Shown here: piece by piece, positions 28,492 through 37,327 of the stretch
Numbering within the stretch: position 1 is the first letter of the stretch
Layout of the letters: each line of letters starts with the position of its first letter
Source of the DNA: Zeimonas arvi
GTDB lineage: Bacteria; Pseudomonadota; Gammaproteobacteria; Burkholderiales; Burkholderiaceae_E
DNA length: 64,000 bases
Reading direction: 5' to 3'
Assembly (NCBI RefSeq): GCF_008039575.1
Contig: NZ_VDUY01000001.1
Coordinates: 186,001-250,000 of the forward strand
The notes under the pieces: generated by a model
The model's input: only the letters and a program-made list of their open reading frames with translations
Told to the model about the DNA's origin: nothing
The model's database searches: none
Position numbers and translations under genes: made by a program

Positions 28492-29472
28492 ATGAGACCG
28501 ACACTCCCCCTGCTGGTTCACACGCAGTTCCCGTCGCTGCGCCGCAAGCCCATCGACACCCTGCAGGTGAACCTGGGCTACCGGTGCAACCAGACCTGCG
28601 TGCATTGCCACGTCAACGCCGGACCGCACCGCACCGAGGCGATGGACGAGCCGACGACACGCCTCGTGCTGCAGGTGCTCGAGGCCAGGCGCATGGGAAC
28701 GCTTGACCTCACCGGTGGCGCGCCCGAGCTCAACCGGCACTTCCGGGGCCTGGTTCGCGGCGCGCGCGCGCTGGGCGTGCGCGTCATCGACCGCTGCAAC
28801 CTCACCATCCTGAGCGAGCCCGGGCAGGACGACCTGGCCGCCTTCCTCGCCGGGCAAGGCGTCGAGGTCACCGCCTCGTTGCCGTGCTATTCGGCGGCCA
28901 ACGTGGACCGGCAGCGCGGCGATGGGGTGTTCGAGCGCAGCATCGCCGGCCTGCAGTCGCTCAATGCCCTCGGATATGGACAGCCGGGGTCCGGCCTCGT
29001 GCTGAACCTGGTCTACAACCCGCAGGGCCCGGTGCTGCCCCCGCCGCAGGGGCCGCTGGAGGAAGACTACAAGCGTGAGCTGTTCGAGCACTTCGGCATC
29101 CGGTTCAACCGGTTGTTCGCGCTGACCAACATGCCGGTGCAGCGCTTCGGGAGCACGCTGCTGAGCCAGGGCAGCTTCGAGACCTACATGCAGTTGCTCA
29201 AGTCCTCGTACCGGGCCGAGAACCTCGACACGGTCATGTGCCGCAACCTCGTCAGCGTGGACTGGCAGGGCTACCTGCACGATTGCGATTTCAACCAGAT
29301 GCTGGGCCTGCCCGCCTCGCTCGCCGGCAAGGCGAGGCCCCACCTGCGCGACTTGCTCGAGACCGACGGCGACGGCGCGCCGATCCGCGTGGCGGACCAC
29401 TGCTACGGCTGCACGGCCGGGCAAGGCAGCAGTTGCGGCGGCGCCCTGGAGGGCGCGGGGACCGCGCGGTGA
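28492..29472 (+). CDS. arsS: Arsenosugar biosynthesis radical SAM protein ArsS
   Basis: A 326-residue radical SAM enzyme. The [4Fe-4S] motif is CNQTCVHCH (C32, C36, C39), followed by LDLTGGAPELN and a DUF3641-like C-terminal domain with the cysteine-rich HCYGCTAGQGSSCGG near residues 302-316. ArsS proteins transfer a 5'-deoxyadenosyl group to dimethylarsinous acid, giving the nucleoside precursor of arsenosugars. Its stop overlaps the GTG of the next glycosyltransferase. No arsM (arsenite methyltransferase), which normally makes the substrate, lies in this window. Confidence 0.9.
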   Translation: MRPTLPLLVHTQFPSLRRKPIDTLQVNLGYRCNQTCVHCHVNAGPHRTEAMDEPTTRLVLQVLEARRMGTLDLTGGAPELNRHFRGLVRGARALGVRVIDRCNLTILSEPGQDDLAAFLAGQGVEVTASLPCYSAANVDRQRGDGVFERSIAGLQSLNALGYGQPGSGLVLNLVYNPQGPVLPPPQGPLEEDYKRELFEHFGIRFNRLFALTNMPVQRFGSTLLSQGSFETYMQLLKSSYRAENLDTVMCRNLVSVDWQGYLHDCDFNQMLGLPASLAGKARPHLRDLLETDGDGAPIRVADHCYGCTAGQGSSCGGALEGAGTAR

Positions 29473-30149
29473 CGCGACCCGCACTGTCGATCGTCGTGCC
29501 GGTGCTCGACGAGGCCGGGCAGATCGAGGCCACGCTGGCTGCCCTGGCCCCCTTGCGTCACCGAGGCGTCGAGCTCATCGTGGTCGACGGCGGCAGCCAG
29601 GACGGCACCGTGGCCCTCGCGCGCGCCGAGGCCGATGCGGTCCTCGACGCCCCGCGGGGCCGCGCGCGGCAGATGAACGCCGGCGCCGCCGCGGCCCGGG
29701 GCGAGGTGCTGCTTTTCCTGCACGCCGACACGATCCTGCCTGCGGAGGCGGACCGGCACGTCCTTCGGGCCGTGGCCGGCGGGCGCGACTGGGGGCGCTT
29801 CGACGTTCGCATCGCGGGCCGGCACCCGATGCTGCGGGTGGTGGCCCGGCTCATGAACTTGCGCTCCCGCCTGACGGGCATCGCCACCGGCGACCAGGGC
29901 ATGTTCGTGCGGCGCGAATTGTTCCAGCGGATCGGCGGTTTCCCGGACCAGCCCCTGATGGAGGACATCGAGCTGTCGCGACGCTTGCGCCGGGTCTGCG
30001 CCCCGGCCTGCCTGCCGGCGCGCGCGATCACCTCGGGCCGGCGCTGGGAGTCACGGGGCGTGTGGCGCACGATCTTCCTGATGTGGCGCCTGCGCTGGCG
30101 CTACTGGCGCGGCGAGTCCGCCCACCGGCTGGCGGCGGCCTACCGGTGA
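29469..30149 (+). CDS. TIGR04283-type (arsenosugar cluster) family 2 glycosyltransferase
   Basis: A 226-residue GT2-fold glycosyltransferase. SIVVPVLDEAGQIEATLAAL and VDGGSQDGT form the nucleotide-sugar site, FLHADT the metal DxD-equivalent, and GDQGMFVRRELFQRIGGFPD the acceptor region; this last segment and MEDIELSRRLRR are characteristic of the TIGR04283 group that travels with arsS. A GTG start overlaps the arsS stop (GTGA), and the gene overlaps its downstream neighbour the same way. Cytosolic, possibly membrane-associated through the C-terminal basic region. Confidence 0.88.
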   Translation: MTRPALSIVVPVLDEAGQIEATLAALAPLRHRGVELIVVDGGSQDGTVALARAEADAVLDAPRGRARQMNAGAAAARGEVLLFLHADTILPAEADRHVLRAVAGGRDWGRFDVRIAGRHPMLRVVARLMNLRSRLTGIATGDQGMFVRRELFQRIGGFPDQPLMEDIELSRRLRRVCAPACLPARAITSGRRWESRGVWRTIFLMWRLRWRYWRGESAHRLAAAYR

Positions 30150-30757
30150 GCACCGCGCTGATCGTCTTCGCCAAGGCGCCGGTGGCGGGCCAGGCCAAGA
30201 CCCGATTGATCCCGGCCCTGGGGGCCGAAGGCGCTGCCTGGCTGGCGCGGCGACTGCTGGACCACGCCTTGCGCGAGGCCGGCGGCTTGTCCGCGGATCA
30301 CTGGGAACTCTGCGTGTCCCCCGACACCCGGCACCCCGCCTTCGCGCAGGCCGTTTCGGACACCGGAGGCCGCCTGCGCCTGACGCTCCAGGGTGACGGC
30401 GACCTGGGCGAACGGATGCACCGGGCGCTCACGCGGGCCCTGGCCACTCACCGCAAGGCCTTGCTGATCGGCACCGACGCGCCGGCCATCACTTCGGCCA
30501 CGCTGCAGGATGCCGAGCAGGCCCTGGCGCGCCACGAAGCGGTGTTCGTGCCGGCGCTGGACGGCGGCTACGCGCTGGTGGGACTCACCCGACCCCTGCC
30601 GGCGTTGTTCCACGGCATGCCCTGGAGCACGCCGCGCGTGATGGCCGAGACCCGGGCGCGGGCCCGCCAGGCGGGCGTCGAGTGGGTCGAACTGGAGCCC
30701 GTGGCCGACATCGACGAACCGCCGGACCTGGTTCACCTGCCGGCGGCCTGGCGATGA
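30146..30757 (+). CDS. TIGR04282-type (arsenosugar cluster) nucleotidyl/glycosyltransferase
   Basis: A 203-residue protein of the TIGR04282 (DUF2064) group, a GT-A/nucleotidyltransferase-like fold. Landmarks are VFAKAPVAGQAKTRL at the N-terminus, QGDGDLGERM, IGTDAPAITSATL and PALDGGYALVGL, then DIDEPPDL near the end. Members co-occur with arsS and the TIGR04283 protein and may act together on a sugar moiety of the arsenosugar. Start GTG 30146 and stop both overlap neighbours, so the cluster is translationally coupled throughout. Confidence 0.87.
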   Translation: MSTALIVFAKAPVAGQAKTRLIPALGAEGAAWLARRLLDHALREAGGLSADHWELCVSPDTRHPAFAQAVSDTGGRLRLTLQGDGDLGERMHRALTRALATHRKALLIGTDAPAITSATLQDAEQALARHEAVFVPALDGGYALVGLTRPLPALFHGMPWSTPRVMAETRARARQAGVEWVELEPVADIDEPPDLVHLPAAWR

Positions 30758-30795
30758 GCGCAGGCGCGAGTCAGATGAGCGCGGGCGCGAATCCG
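30754..30795 (+). repeat. In-frame 21-base tandem duplication at the start of the FAD oxidoreductase gene
   Basis: Two copies (30754-30774 and 30775-30795) differ at three of 21 positions and each begins ATGAGCGC, so the initiation codon itself is duplicated. Probably a slipped-strand event. Confidence 0.75.
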
Positions 30796-31908
30796 ATCAG
30801 CAGGCGTCTGCTGCTGGTCGGCGCGGGTCACGCTCATGCCCAGGTACTGAAAGGATGGGCCGAATCACCGTTGCCCGGCGTCGAGCTGGTGGTCGTCTCC
30901 CCGCATGCGCTGGCGCCGTACTCCGGCATGGTGCCGGGCTGGCTGGCGGGCACCTACGACTTCGACGACATCGTCATCGATTTCTCCTCGCTGTGCGAGC
31001 GGGCGGGCGCCCGCTGGGTGCCGGCCGAACTGCTTCGTCTCGACCCTCGACACCGGCATCTCGAGCTGAGCAACGGGGAGCGGCTCCGGTACGACCTCCT
31101 GTCGCTCAACGTGGGCTCGACGCTGACGCCGCCCGCCGGTGACTTCAGCGCCCGGGTCCTGCCCATGCGCCCGCTGGCCGAGCTTCGGGAACGCTACGGG
31201 CTGCTGCTCGCGCAGTGGCGCGACGACGATCGCGATCAGCCCTTCCGGATCACTGCGGTGGGTGGCGGCGCCGCCGGCTTCGAGTCGCTGCTCGCGGTGC
31301 TGCGGCGCCTGCGCGACCTGCGGCCCGGGCGGCGTGTGGAGGGAACCCTGCTGACCCGCAGCCCCGATGTCCTGCCCGGTCATCCCGCCGCCGCTCAGCG
31401 GGCGGCGATGCGCGCGCTGAGCGAGGCGAACGTGAGCCTGCAAGCGGGCTCCGACTGGTCCGGCGAGGCCGGGCAAGGTGCCGACCTGGTGTTGTGGGCC
31501 ACGGGCGCGCAAGCCCATGCGTGGCAGCGCGACCCGCAATGCCGCGGCGAGCTCGCGGTGAGCCCCGAGGGCTTCGTGCAAGTGGACGAGACCCTGCGTT
31601 CGGTGTCTCACCCCGATGTCCTTGCCGCGGGCGATTGCGCACAGTGGCTTCGCCCCTTGCCCAAGGCGGGGGTCTTCGCGGTGCGCATGGGGCCCGTGCT
31701 GCTCCACAACCTGCAGGCGTCGCTCGCGGGTCGACCCTTGCGACCGTACCGGCCGCAGACCGCTTTCCTGTCGCTGCTGGCGACCGCCGATGGCCGTGCG
31801 ATCGCCTCGCGGGGCGCCTGGAGCCTGTCGGGCCGGTGGGCCTGGCGCCTGAAGGACCGGATCGATCGTGGCTTCATCCGGCGATTTTCGTCCCAGGCCG
31901 GGTCCTGA
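30754..31908 (+). CDS. FAD-dependent pyridine-nucleotide-disulfide-type oxidoreductase (SelD-domain-like)
   Basis: A 384-residue flavoprotein resembling the FAD oxidoreductase domain fused to SelD in some cyanobacteria, and type II NADH dehydrogenases. FAD site: LLLVGAGHAHAQVLKGW (about 19-35) and VLAAGDCAQW near residue 290; NAD(P) site: ITAVGGGAAGFE near 168. APYSGMVPGWLAGTYDF is a group-specific stretch. It is the last gene of the arsS cluster, and may reduce an arsenic or quinone intermediate. The start region is an imperfect 21-base tandem duplication (MSAGASQ/MSAGANP), so either ATG 30754 or 30775 could be used; the first overlaps the upstream stop. Confidence 0.8.
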   Translation: MSAGASQMSAGANPISRRLLLVGAGHAHAQVLKGWAESPLPGVELVVVSPHALAPYSGMVPGWLAGTYDFDDIVIDFSSLCERAGARWVPAELLRLDPRHRHLELSNGERLRYDLLSLNVGSTLTPPAGDFSARVLPMRPLAELRERYGLLLAQWRDDDRDQPFRITAVGGGAAGFESLLAVLRRLRDLRPGRRVEGTLLTRSPDVLPGHPAAAQRAAMRALSEANVSLQAGSDWSGEAGQGADLVLWATGAQAHAWQRDPQCRGELAVSPEGFVQVDETLRSVSHPDVLAAGDCAQWLRPLPKAGVFAVRMGPVLLHNLQASLAGRPLRPYRPQTAFLSLLATADGRAIASRGAWSLSGRWAWRLKDRIDRGFIRRFSSQAGS

Positions 31909-31973
31909 GCTTCCGCCGAGCCGCGCCCCGGCAAGTCCGATTCCCGACCGGACAGGCGCTGCGCCGGCGACCG

Positions 31974-33386
31974 TCAGACCTTCACCGCCTTCCACCGCCC
32001 CCTGGAGAAGAGCCACAAGGTGAACAGGCCCGCTGTCGTTTCCGAGACGAACACGCCCCAGAACACGCCGCTGTGCGCCAGTTCGAGCGGCACGGCCAGC
32101 GCCCACGCAAGCGGAATCTGGATCAGCCAGAAGAACACGAGGTTGATCCACGTCGGCGTCATCGTGTCGCCCGCGCCGTTGAAGGCCTGCACGGCGACCA
32201 TCCACCACCCGTAGACGAAGTAGGAGTACGCGAGGATCGAGAGCCACTCGCCGCCGACGCGGATGACAGCGGCGTCGTCGGTGAACAGGCCGACGATGCC
32301 GTCGTGCCAGAAGAGAAACGCCACCGACACCGCCAGCGTGAACGCCATGGTCATCCAGCCGATGCGCCACACCGCGGCCTCGGCCCGCGTCGGCTCGCCC
32401 GCGCCGAGGTTCTGACCGACCAGGGTCGCGGCGGCATTGGACATGCCCCAGGCCGGCATGAGGGTGAACATCATCACGCGCATGGCGATCGTTGCGCCCG
32501 CCACCGCCTCGGTCGAGACGCTGGCCAGGATGCGCATGAGGAAGATCCACGCGGTCATCGAGACGATCATCTGGCCGATGCCGCCGAGCGAGGTGCGCGC
32601 GATCTGCAACAGCGTGCCGATCTCCAGTCGCAAGTGTCGCCGCGCCACGCGCAGATGCTCGCTGCCACGCGACAGGATCCACAGCTGCATCAGCACGCCC
32701 GCGCCGCGACCGAGATTGGTGGCGATCGCCGCGCCCTCGATGCCCATGGCCGGAATCGGGCCCATGCCGAAGATCAGCACGGGGTCGAGCACGATGTTCA
32801 GCGCGTTGGCCACCCACAGGACGCGCATGGCTGCCGCCGCATCCCCCGCGCCGCGAAAGATCGCATTCACGACGAAGAGCAGCATGATCACGGCGTTGCC
32901 GCCGAGCATCCATTGGGTGTAGCGATGGCCATGCTCGACGGCCCAGGCGTCCGCTCCCATCAGGCGCAGCAGGTCCTGCGCCCAGACGATGCCGACGAGC
33001 GCGAACGGCAGAGATATCCCCACCGCCAGCAGGATCGCCTGCACCGCCGACAGCGCTGCCTCTTCGCCGCGCGCTTCGCCGATGCGCCGCGCCACGACGG
33101 CGGTGACCGCCATCGCCAGACCCATGGCGATCGAGTAGAGCAGGAAGAGATAGGTCTCGGTCAGCCCCACCGTCGCCACCGCCGACGCGCCGAGCCGGGC
33201 GACGAAGAAGATGTCGACCACCGCGAAGGTGGATTCGAGCACCAGCTCGAGCATCATCGGCACGGCGAGCAGGAACACCGCGCGCTCGAGCGGAATGCGG
33301 GTGTAGTCGGCGTTACTGCCGCGCAGGGCGGCGCGCAGATCGGCCCAGACCGATGGCTGCGTCGCCGCGGCCGAACTGTCAGCCAT
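31974..33386 (-). CDS. MATE-family efflux transporter
   Basis: A 470-residue multidrug and toxin extrusion antiporter with about 12 hydrophobic helices in two six-helix halves. Landmarks: LAVPMMLELVLESTFAVVDIFFVARLGASAVATVGLTE in helix 1-2, MRVLWVANALNIVLDPVLIF between helices 5 and 6, NAAATLVGQNLGAGEPTRAE in the second half. The family exports cationic drugs or secondary metabolites in exchange for Na+ or H+. Its start overlaps the end of the upstream VOC gene by eight bases, giving a two-gene operon. The substrate cannot be inferred. Confidence 0.92.
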   Translation of the reverse strand: MADSSAAATQPSVWADLRAALRGSNADYTRIPLERAVFLLAVPMMLELVLESTFAVVDIFFVARLGASAVATVGLTETYLFLLYSIAMGLAMAVTAVVARRIGEARGEEAALSAVQAILLAVGISLPFALVGIVWAQDLLRLMGADAWAVEHGHRYTQWMLGGNAVIMLLFVVNAIFRGAGDAAAAMRVLWVANALNIVLDPVLIFGMGPIPAMGIEGAAIATNLGRGAGVLMQLWILSRGSEHLRVARRHLRLEIGTLLQIARTSLGGIGQMIVSMTAWIFLMRILASVSTEAVAGATIAMRVMMFTLMPAWGMSNAAATLVGQNLGAGEPTRAEAAVWRIGWMTMAFTLAVSVAFLFWHDGIVGLFTDDAAVIRVGGEWLSILAYSYFVYGWWMVAVQAFNGAGDTMTPTWINLVFFWLIQIPLAWALAVPLELAHSGVFWGVFVSETTAGLFTLWLFSRGRWKAVKV

Positions 33387-33852
33387 GCCGGGCGGCCTCG
33401 ATGGCCGCGACGTCGATCTTCTTCATCGTCATCATGGCTTCGAAGGCCCGTCTTGCTTCCTCGCCCCCTGCCGCCATCGCATCGGTCAGCACCCGCGGGG
33501 TGATCTGCCAGGAAACACCCCACCGGTCCTTGCACCAACCGCAGGCGCTCTCCGCGCCGCCGTTGCCCACGATGGCATTCCAGTAGCGGTCGGTTTCTTC
33601 CTGGTCGTCGGTGGCGATCTGGAACGAAAACGCCTCGGTCTGCCGGAAGGCCGGTCCGCCGTTGAGGCCGAGGCAGGGGATGCCCGCGACCGTGAACTCG
33701 ACGGTCAGCACGTCGCCAGCCTTGCCGGACGGGTAGTCGGCGGGCGCCCGACGGACGGCAGTCACCCGGCTGTCGGGGAATGTCGCGGCATAGAAACGAG
33801 CGGCATCCTCGGCGTCCTTGTCGAACCAGAGGCAGATCGTGTTCTTGTGCAT
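33379..33852 (-). CDS. VOC-family (PhnB/3-demethylubiquinone methyltransferase-like domain) protein
   Basis: A 157-residue glyoxalase/bleomycin-resistance superfamily protein. The arrangement LWFDKDAEDAARFYAATFPDSRV, LTVEFTVAGIPCLGLNGGPAF, EAFSFQIATDDQEETDRYWNAI, and CGWCKDRWGVSWQITPRVL matches the PhnB-like (PF06983) group. Members are often resistance or isomerase-like proteins of unknown reaction; being co-operonic with a MATE pump suggests a detoxification role. Divergent from the PaiB-like gene, with a 14-base palindrome in between. Confidence 0.87.
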   Translation of the reverse strand: MHKNTICLWFDKDAEDAARFYAATFPDSRVTAVRRAPADYPSGKAGDVLTVEFTVAGIPCLGLNGGPAFRQTEAFSFQIATDDQEETDRYWNAIVGNGGAESACGWCKDRWGVSWQITPRVLTDAMAAGGEEARRAFEAMMTMKKIDVAAIEAARHG

Positions 33853-33931
33853 GGTCGCTCCCTTCGCAGCGGAGAATGGAAGGCCCTGTCAATCCAGGTT
33901 CATGCCTGGATATCGGAATGTGCGTTGCATG

Positions 33932-33945
33932 AGTTGATATCAACT
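33932..33945. promoter_or_regulatory. 14-base perfect palindrome between VOC and PaiB-like genes
   Basis: AGTTGATATCAACT, perfectly symmetrical, in the 202-base divergent region. It is 80 bases upstream of the VOC start and about 110 bases from the PaiB-like start, followed by the AT-rich TTAAAG. A MarR- or TetR-type operator is plausible; no DNA-binding regulator gene is adjacent. Confidence 0.5.
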
Positions 33946-34054
33946 TAAAGGCTGAATGCTATCGCCAGCGCACTCGTGCGACAAGATCTTCCGATCTTGC
34001 AGGTCCTGCGCGATAGTGGGCGATCTCCCAGCCACTCCGAGCCCGTCGACCGCC

Positions 34055-34678
34055 ATGTACCTCCCCGCCCACTTCGCCGAAACCCGGCCCGAGGAATTGC
34101 AGCGCATCATCTGCGAGCACCCGCTGGGCATGCTGGTCACCCACGGAAGTCACGGCCTCGACGCCGATCACATCCCGTTCGAGTACGACCCCGGCGAAGA
34201 CGGGCTCGGCATGCTGTCCGCCCACGTGGCCCGCGCCAACCCGGTGTGGCAGCGCTGCCCCAGCGGCACGCCGGTGATGGTCGTGTTCCGCGGCGCGCAG
34301 TCCTACGTGTCGCCCAACTGGTACCCGAGCAAGCACGAGGCCCATCGCCAGGTGCCGACCTGGAACTACGAGGTGGTGCACGCGCACGGCACGCTTACCG
34401 TTCACGACGACGAGCGCTTCGTGCGGCGCATCGTCGCGCGCCTGACCCGCCGCCACGAGGCCGCCGAGCCGAAGCCGTGGAAGATGGGCGACTCCGCGCC
34501 CGAGTTCATCGATGGCATGCTGCGCAACATCGTGGGCATCGAGATCGCCGTCACCTCGCTGGTGGGCAAGCGAAAGCTCAGCCAGAACAAGGAAGCCCGC
34601 GATCGGCTCGGCGCCGCCGACACGCTGGCCGCGCGCGGCTTCGACGAACTCGCGCAGTCGATGCGCGCGGCCGGCTGA
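34055..34678 (+). CDS. PaiB-type FMN-binding negative transcriptional regulator / flavoprotein
   Basis: A 207-residue PaiB family protein with a split-barrel flavin fold. The N-terminus MYLPAHFAE, then HPLGMLVTHGSHGLDADHIPF, GTPVMVVFRGAQSYVSPNWYPSKHE and VPTWNYEVVHAHGTL are diagnostic of the family. Bacillus PaiB was described as a repressor of sporulation and protease genes, but many homologues lack a DNA-binding domain, as here, and may be FMN or heme oxidoreductases. I start at ATG 34055; the frame is open further upstream without a conserved sequence. Confidence 0.88.
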   Translation: MYLPAHFAETRPEELQRIICEHPLGMLVTHGSHGLDADHIPFEYDPGEDGLGMLSAHVARANPVWQRCPSGTPVMVVFRGAQSYVSPNWYPSKHEAHRQVPTWNYEVVHAHGTLTVHDDERFVRRIVARLTRRHEAAEPKPWKMGDSAPEFIDGMLRNIVGIEIAVTSLVGKRKLSQNKEARDRLGAADTLAARGFDELAQSMRAAG

Positions 34679-34709
34679 ACTTCGGTCCCTCGGCCTGCCG
34701 GCCGCGGCG

Positions 34710-35678
34710 CTACGCCCCGGCCAGCACCCGCGCGAAGACACCGGTGTCGACGTTCCCCCCGGTCAGCGCGAAGCCGACCGCGCGCCCGCCCGTGCGGCCG
34801 CGCTCGCGGATCGCGGCGGCCAGCGCCGCCGCGCCCGCGCCTTCGGCCACGTTGTGCGTGTCGGAGAACAGGATGCGCATGGCCTCGGCCACCTCGTCGT
34901 CGGTGACGGCCACGATGTCGTCGGCCTCCTTCCGCACGATCTCCAGCGCCTGCGGTTCGGCGACGCGGCAGGCCAGCCCGTCGGCCAGCTCGGTGGTCAC
35001 CGGCGCCTCCACGACCCTGCCCGCCCGGAACGAATCCAGGTAAGTCGTCGCGTGCGCCGAGACCACGCCCACCAGCTTCGATCGGGCGCCGCAGAAGGCC
35101 CGCGCCGCAGCCGCCGCGCAGAAGCCCGACCCCAGCCCGATCGGCACGTAGACCACCTCGGGCTCCTCGCCGCGCTCGAAGCTTTCGAAGAACTCGAGCC
35201 AGTAGGTGGACACCCCCAGCACGAGCCCACGGTGGAAGGACGGCACCATGTGCATCGCCTGCTCCCGGGCCAGTTCGATCGCGCGCTCGCGCGCCGCCTG
35301 GAAGTCGGCGCCGTGCTCGACCAGTTCCGCGCCCAGCGCGCGCATCGCGGCGTTCTTCTCGGTGGAGTTGCCGCGCGGCACCACGATCGTGGCCTCCAGG
35401 CCGTGGCGGCGCGCGCCCCAGGCGACCGACTGGCCGTGGTTGCCGCGAGTGGCCGAGATCACGCGCGTGACCCCCGAGTGTTCGCGCGCCAGCGCGTCGA
35501 AATACACGAGGCCGCCGCGCAGCTTGAACGCGCCGGCCGGCGTGTGGTTCTCGTGCTTGACCCAGACCGGCATGCCCAGGCGCTCACGCAGCAGCGGCCA
35601 GGCGTACTGCGGAGTCGGCGGGACGACGGGCCGGACGATGGCTCGAGCGGCTTCGAATTCCTCGCGGCTGAAGTTCAT
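34710..35678 (-). CDS. Threonine dehydratase-like PLP enzyme (fold type II)
   Basis: A 322-residue fold-type II enzyme of the threonine/serine dehydratase family. The PLP lysine is K52 in AGAFKLRGG; ATRGNHGQSVAW is the phosphate/substrate loop motif and LGSGFCAAAAA the glycine-rich PLP-phosphate loop (more usually GGGGL). It lacks the C-terminal ACT regulatory domain of biosynthetic IlvA, so it fits a catabolic dehydratase or a hydroxy-amino-acid dehydratase/racemase with another substrate. Divergent from the amidase gene. The exact substrate is not certain. Confidence 0.85.
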   Translation of the reverse strand: MNFSREEFEAARAIVRPVVPPTPQYAWPLLRERLGMPVWVKHENHTPAGAFKLRGGLVYFDALAREHSGVTRVISATRGNHGQSVAWGARRHGLEATIVVPRGNSTEKNAAMRALGAELVEHGADFQAARERAIELAREQAMHMVPSFHRGLVLGVSTYWLEFFESFERGEEPEVVYVPIGLGSGFCAAAAARAFCGARSKLVGVVSAHATTYLDSFRAGRVVEAPVTTELADGLACRVAEPQALEIVRKEADDIVAVTDDEVAEAMRILFSDTHNVAEGAGAAALAAAIRERGRTGGRAVGFALTGGNVDTGVFARVLAGA

Positions 35679-35835
35679 TCTCGTTCCCCCGGATGTCCAC
35701 AGGCGGCGACGCCACGAGTCCCGCGTGCGGCATCGACGCAGATCTTAGCGCCGGAATCGGACCCGGGCGCCGTCGGCCGGGATGCATACTTGCGGCTGAA
35801 CGCGCTTCTGGACAGCCAGCACGAGGACACCCCGA

Positions 35836-37311
35836 ATGACCCTCCCCATGACCTGGGACGAGTGGGCCGCGCACGACGCGACCGCGCTCGCCGAGCGCGT
35901 GCGCAAGCGCGAGCTCACGCCCGCCGAGCTCGCCGCCCAGGCCGCCGCCGCGATCGAGCGGGTCAATCCGCAGGTGAGCGCCGTCATCGAGGTCTTCGAC
36001 GAGGTGGTCGCCGACCCGCTTGCGGACGGCATGAATCCCGACGGCTTCTTCGCCGGCGTGCCCTTCCTGATGAAGGACCTGGGCCCCACGCTGAAGGGCC
36101 GGCTGCAGGAAATGGGCTCGCGGCTGATGCGCGGCAACCGCGCCAACGCCGACGCCTTCCTGACCGTCAGGATGCGCCAGGCGGGCCTGAACCTGATCGG
36201 CCGCACCACCACGCCCGAGTTCGGGCTGTGCAGCTCCGCCGAGAACCCGGCGGTCTACGTGACGCGCAACCCGTGGAACCTGGAGTACACGACCAACGGC
36301 TCGTCGGCCGGCACCGCGGCGGCGGTGGCCGCGGGTGTCCTGCCGCTGTCGCACGCCACCGACGGCGGCGGTTCGATCCGCATCCCGGCGGGCGCCAACG
36401 GCAACATCGGGCTCAAGCCCTCGCGCGGCGTGTTCTCGACTGCGCCGCGGTTGTCGGACATCAGCGGTTACGTGTCCACGCAGGGCTGCCAGAGCCGCAC
36501 CGTGCGCGACACCGCCGCCTTCGTCGACCAGTGCCGCGGCGGCGCGCCGGGCGAGTTCATGCCCTACTGGAAGGCCGACGAACCGTATGTCGAGCTGATC
36601 CGGCGCGACCCGCCGCCCCTGCGCATCGCGCTGTCGCACGAATGGGGCGACTACCGCGCCACGCCGCACATCGTGGCCGAGCTCGAGCGTGCCGGCCGTT
36701 TCCTCGAAGGGCTGGGCCACCGCGTGGAATGGGCGAAGCCCGACATCGACTACCGCGCCGCCTTCCAGGCCCAGACCCTGTGCTACATCAGCAACTTCGC
36801 GCAGACGATCTCGAGCCTGCTCGCCGCGCGCGGCCTGGCCCGGCCGTCGCCCGACCTGGTCGAGCCGATGTGCATCCGTGTCTGGGAACTCGGCATGAAG
36901 ACGAGCTACACCGAGCGCTTCCGGATGCAGGCGGCGTTCAACACCACCTCGCGCGGCTTCGGCGAATTCTTCGGGCAGTGGGACATCGTGCTGACGCCGA
37001 TCACCGCGCTGCCCACGCCGCCCATCGGCACCACCGATTACCTGACGATCAGCGACAACCCGTCGGTGCACGACTGGTTCGAGAACCTGTGGCGCAACTT
37101 CGCCTACACGCCGCTCACCAACCTGTGCGGCATCCCCGGCATCTCGCTGCCGATGGCCTGGCAGGAGAGCGGCCTGCCGCTCGGCGTCCATGCCCAGGCC
37201 GGGCAGGCCAACGACGGCCTGCTGCTGCAGCTGGCCGCGCAGGTCGAGCGCGCGCTCGGCGGCCGCTGGAACGACGGTCGCCGGCCGGGCGTGCACGTCG
37301 CGAACCCCTGA
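35836..37311 (+). CDS. Amidase-signature hydrolase (candidate mandelamide hydrolase)
   Basis: A 491-residue amidase-signature enzyme with the Ser-cis-Ser-Lys triad: K80 (FLMKDLG), S156 (NGSSAGTAAAVAAG) and S180 (DGGGSIRIPA). The 24-residue spacing of the two serines equals that of known family members. The normally invariant GGSSGG is NGSSAG here. It cleaves a carboxamide. The next gene, 16 bases downstream, encodes a close homologue of mandelate racemase, the same pairing as MdlY-MdlA in the Pseudomonas mandelamide pathway, so mandelamide or a similar 2-hydroxy-aryl amide is a plausible substrate. Starts ATG 35836, with an in-frame ATG four codons later. Confidence 0.88.
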   Translation: MTLPMTWDEWAAHDATALAERVRKRELTPAELAAQAAAAIERVNPQVSAVIEVFDEVVADPLADGMNPDGFFAGVPFLMKDLGPTLKGRLQEMGSRLMRGNRANADAFLTVRMRQAGLNLIGRTTTPEFGLCSSAENPAVYVTRNPWNLEYTTNGSSAGTAAAVAAGVLPLSHATDGGGSIRIPAGANGNIGLKPSRGVFSTAPRLSDISGYVSTQGCQSRTVRDTAAFVDQCRGGAPGEFMPYWKADEPYVELIRRDPPPLRIALSHEWGDYRATPHIVAELERAGRFLEGLGHRVEWAKPDIDYRAAFQAQTLCYISNFAQTISSLLAARGLARPSPDLVEPMCIRVWELGMKTSYTERFRMQAAFNTTSRGFGEFFGQWDIVLTPITALPTPPIGTTDYLTISDNPSVHDWFENLWRNFAYTPLTNLCGIPGISLPMAWQESGLPLGVHAQAGQANDGLLLQLAAQVERALGGRWNDGRRPGVHVANP

Positions 37312-37327
37312 CCCGAAGGCTCCGGCC

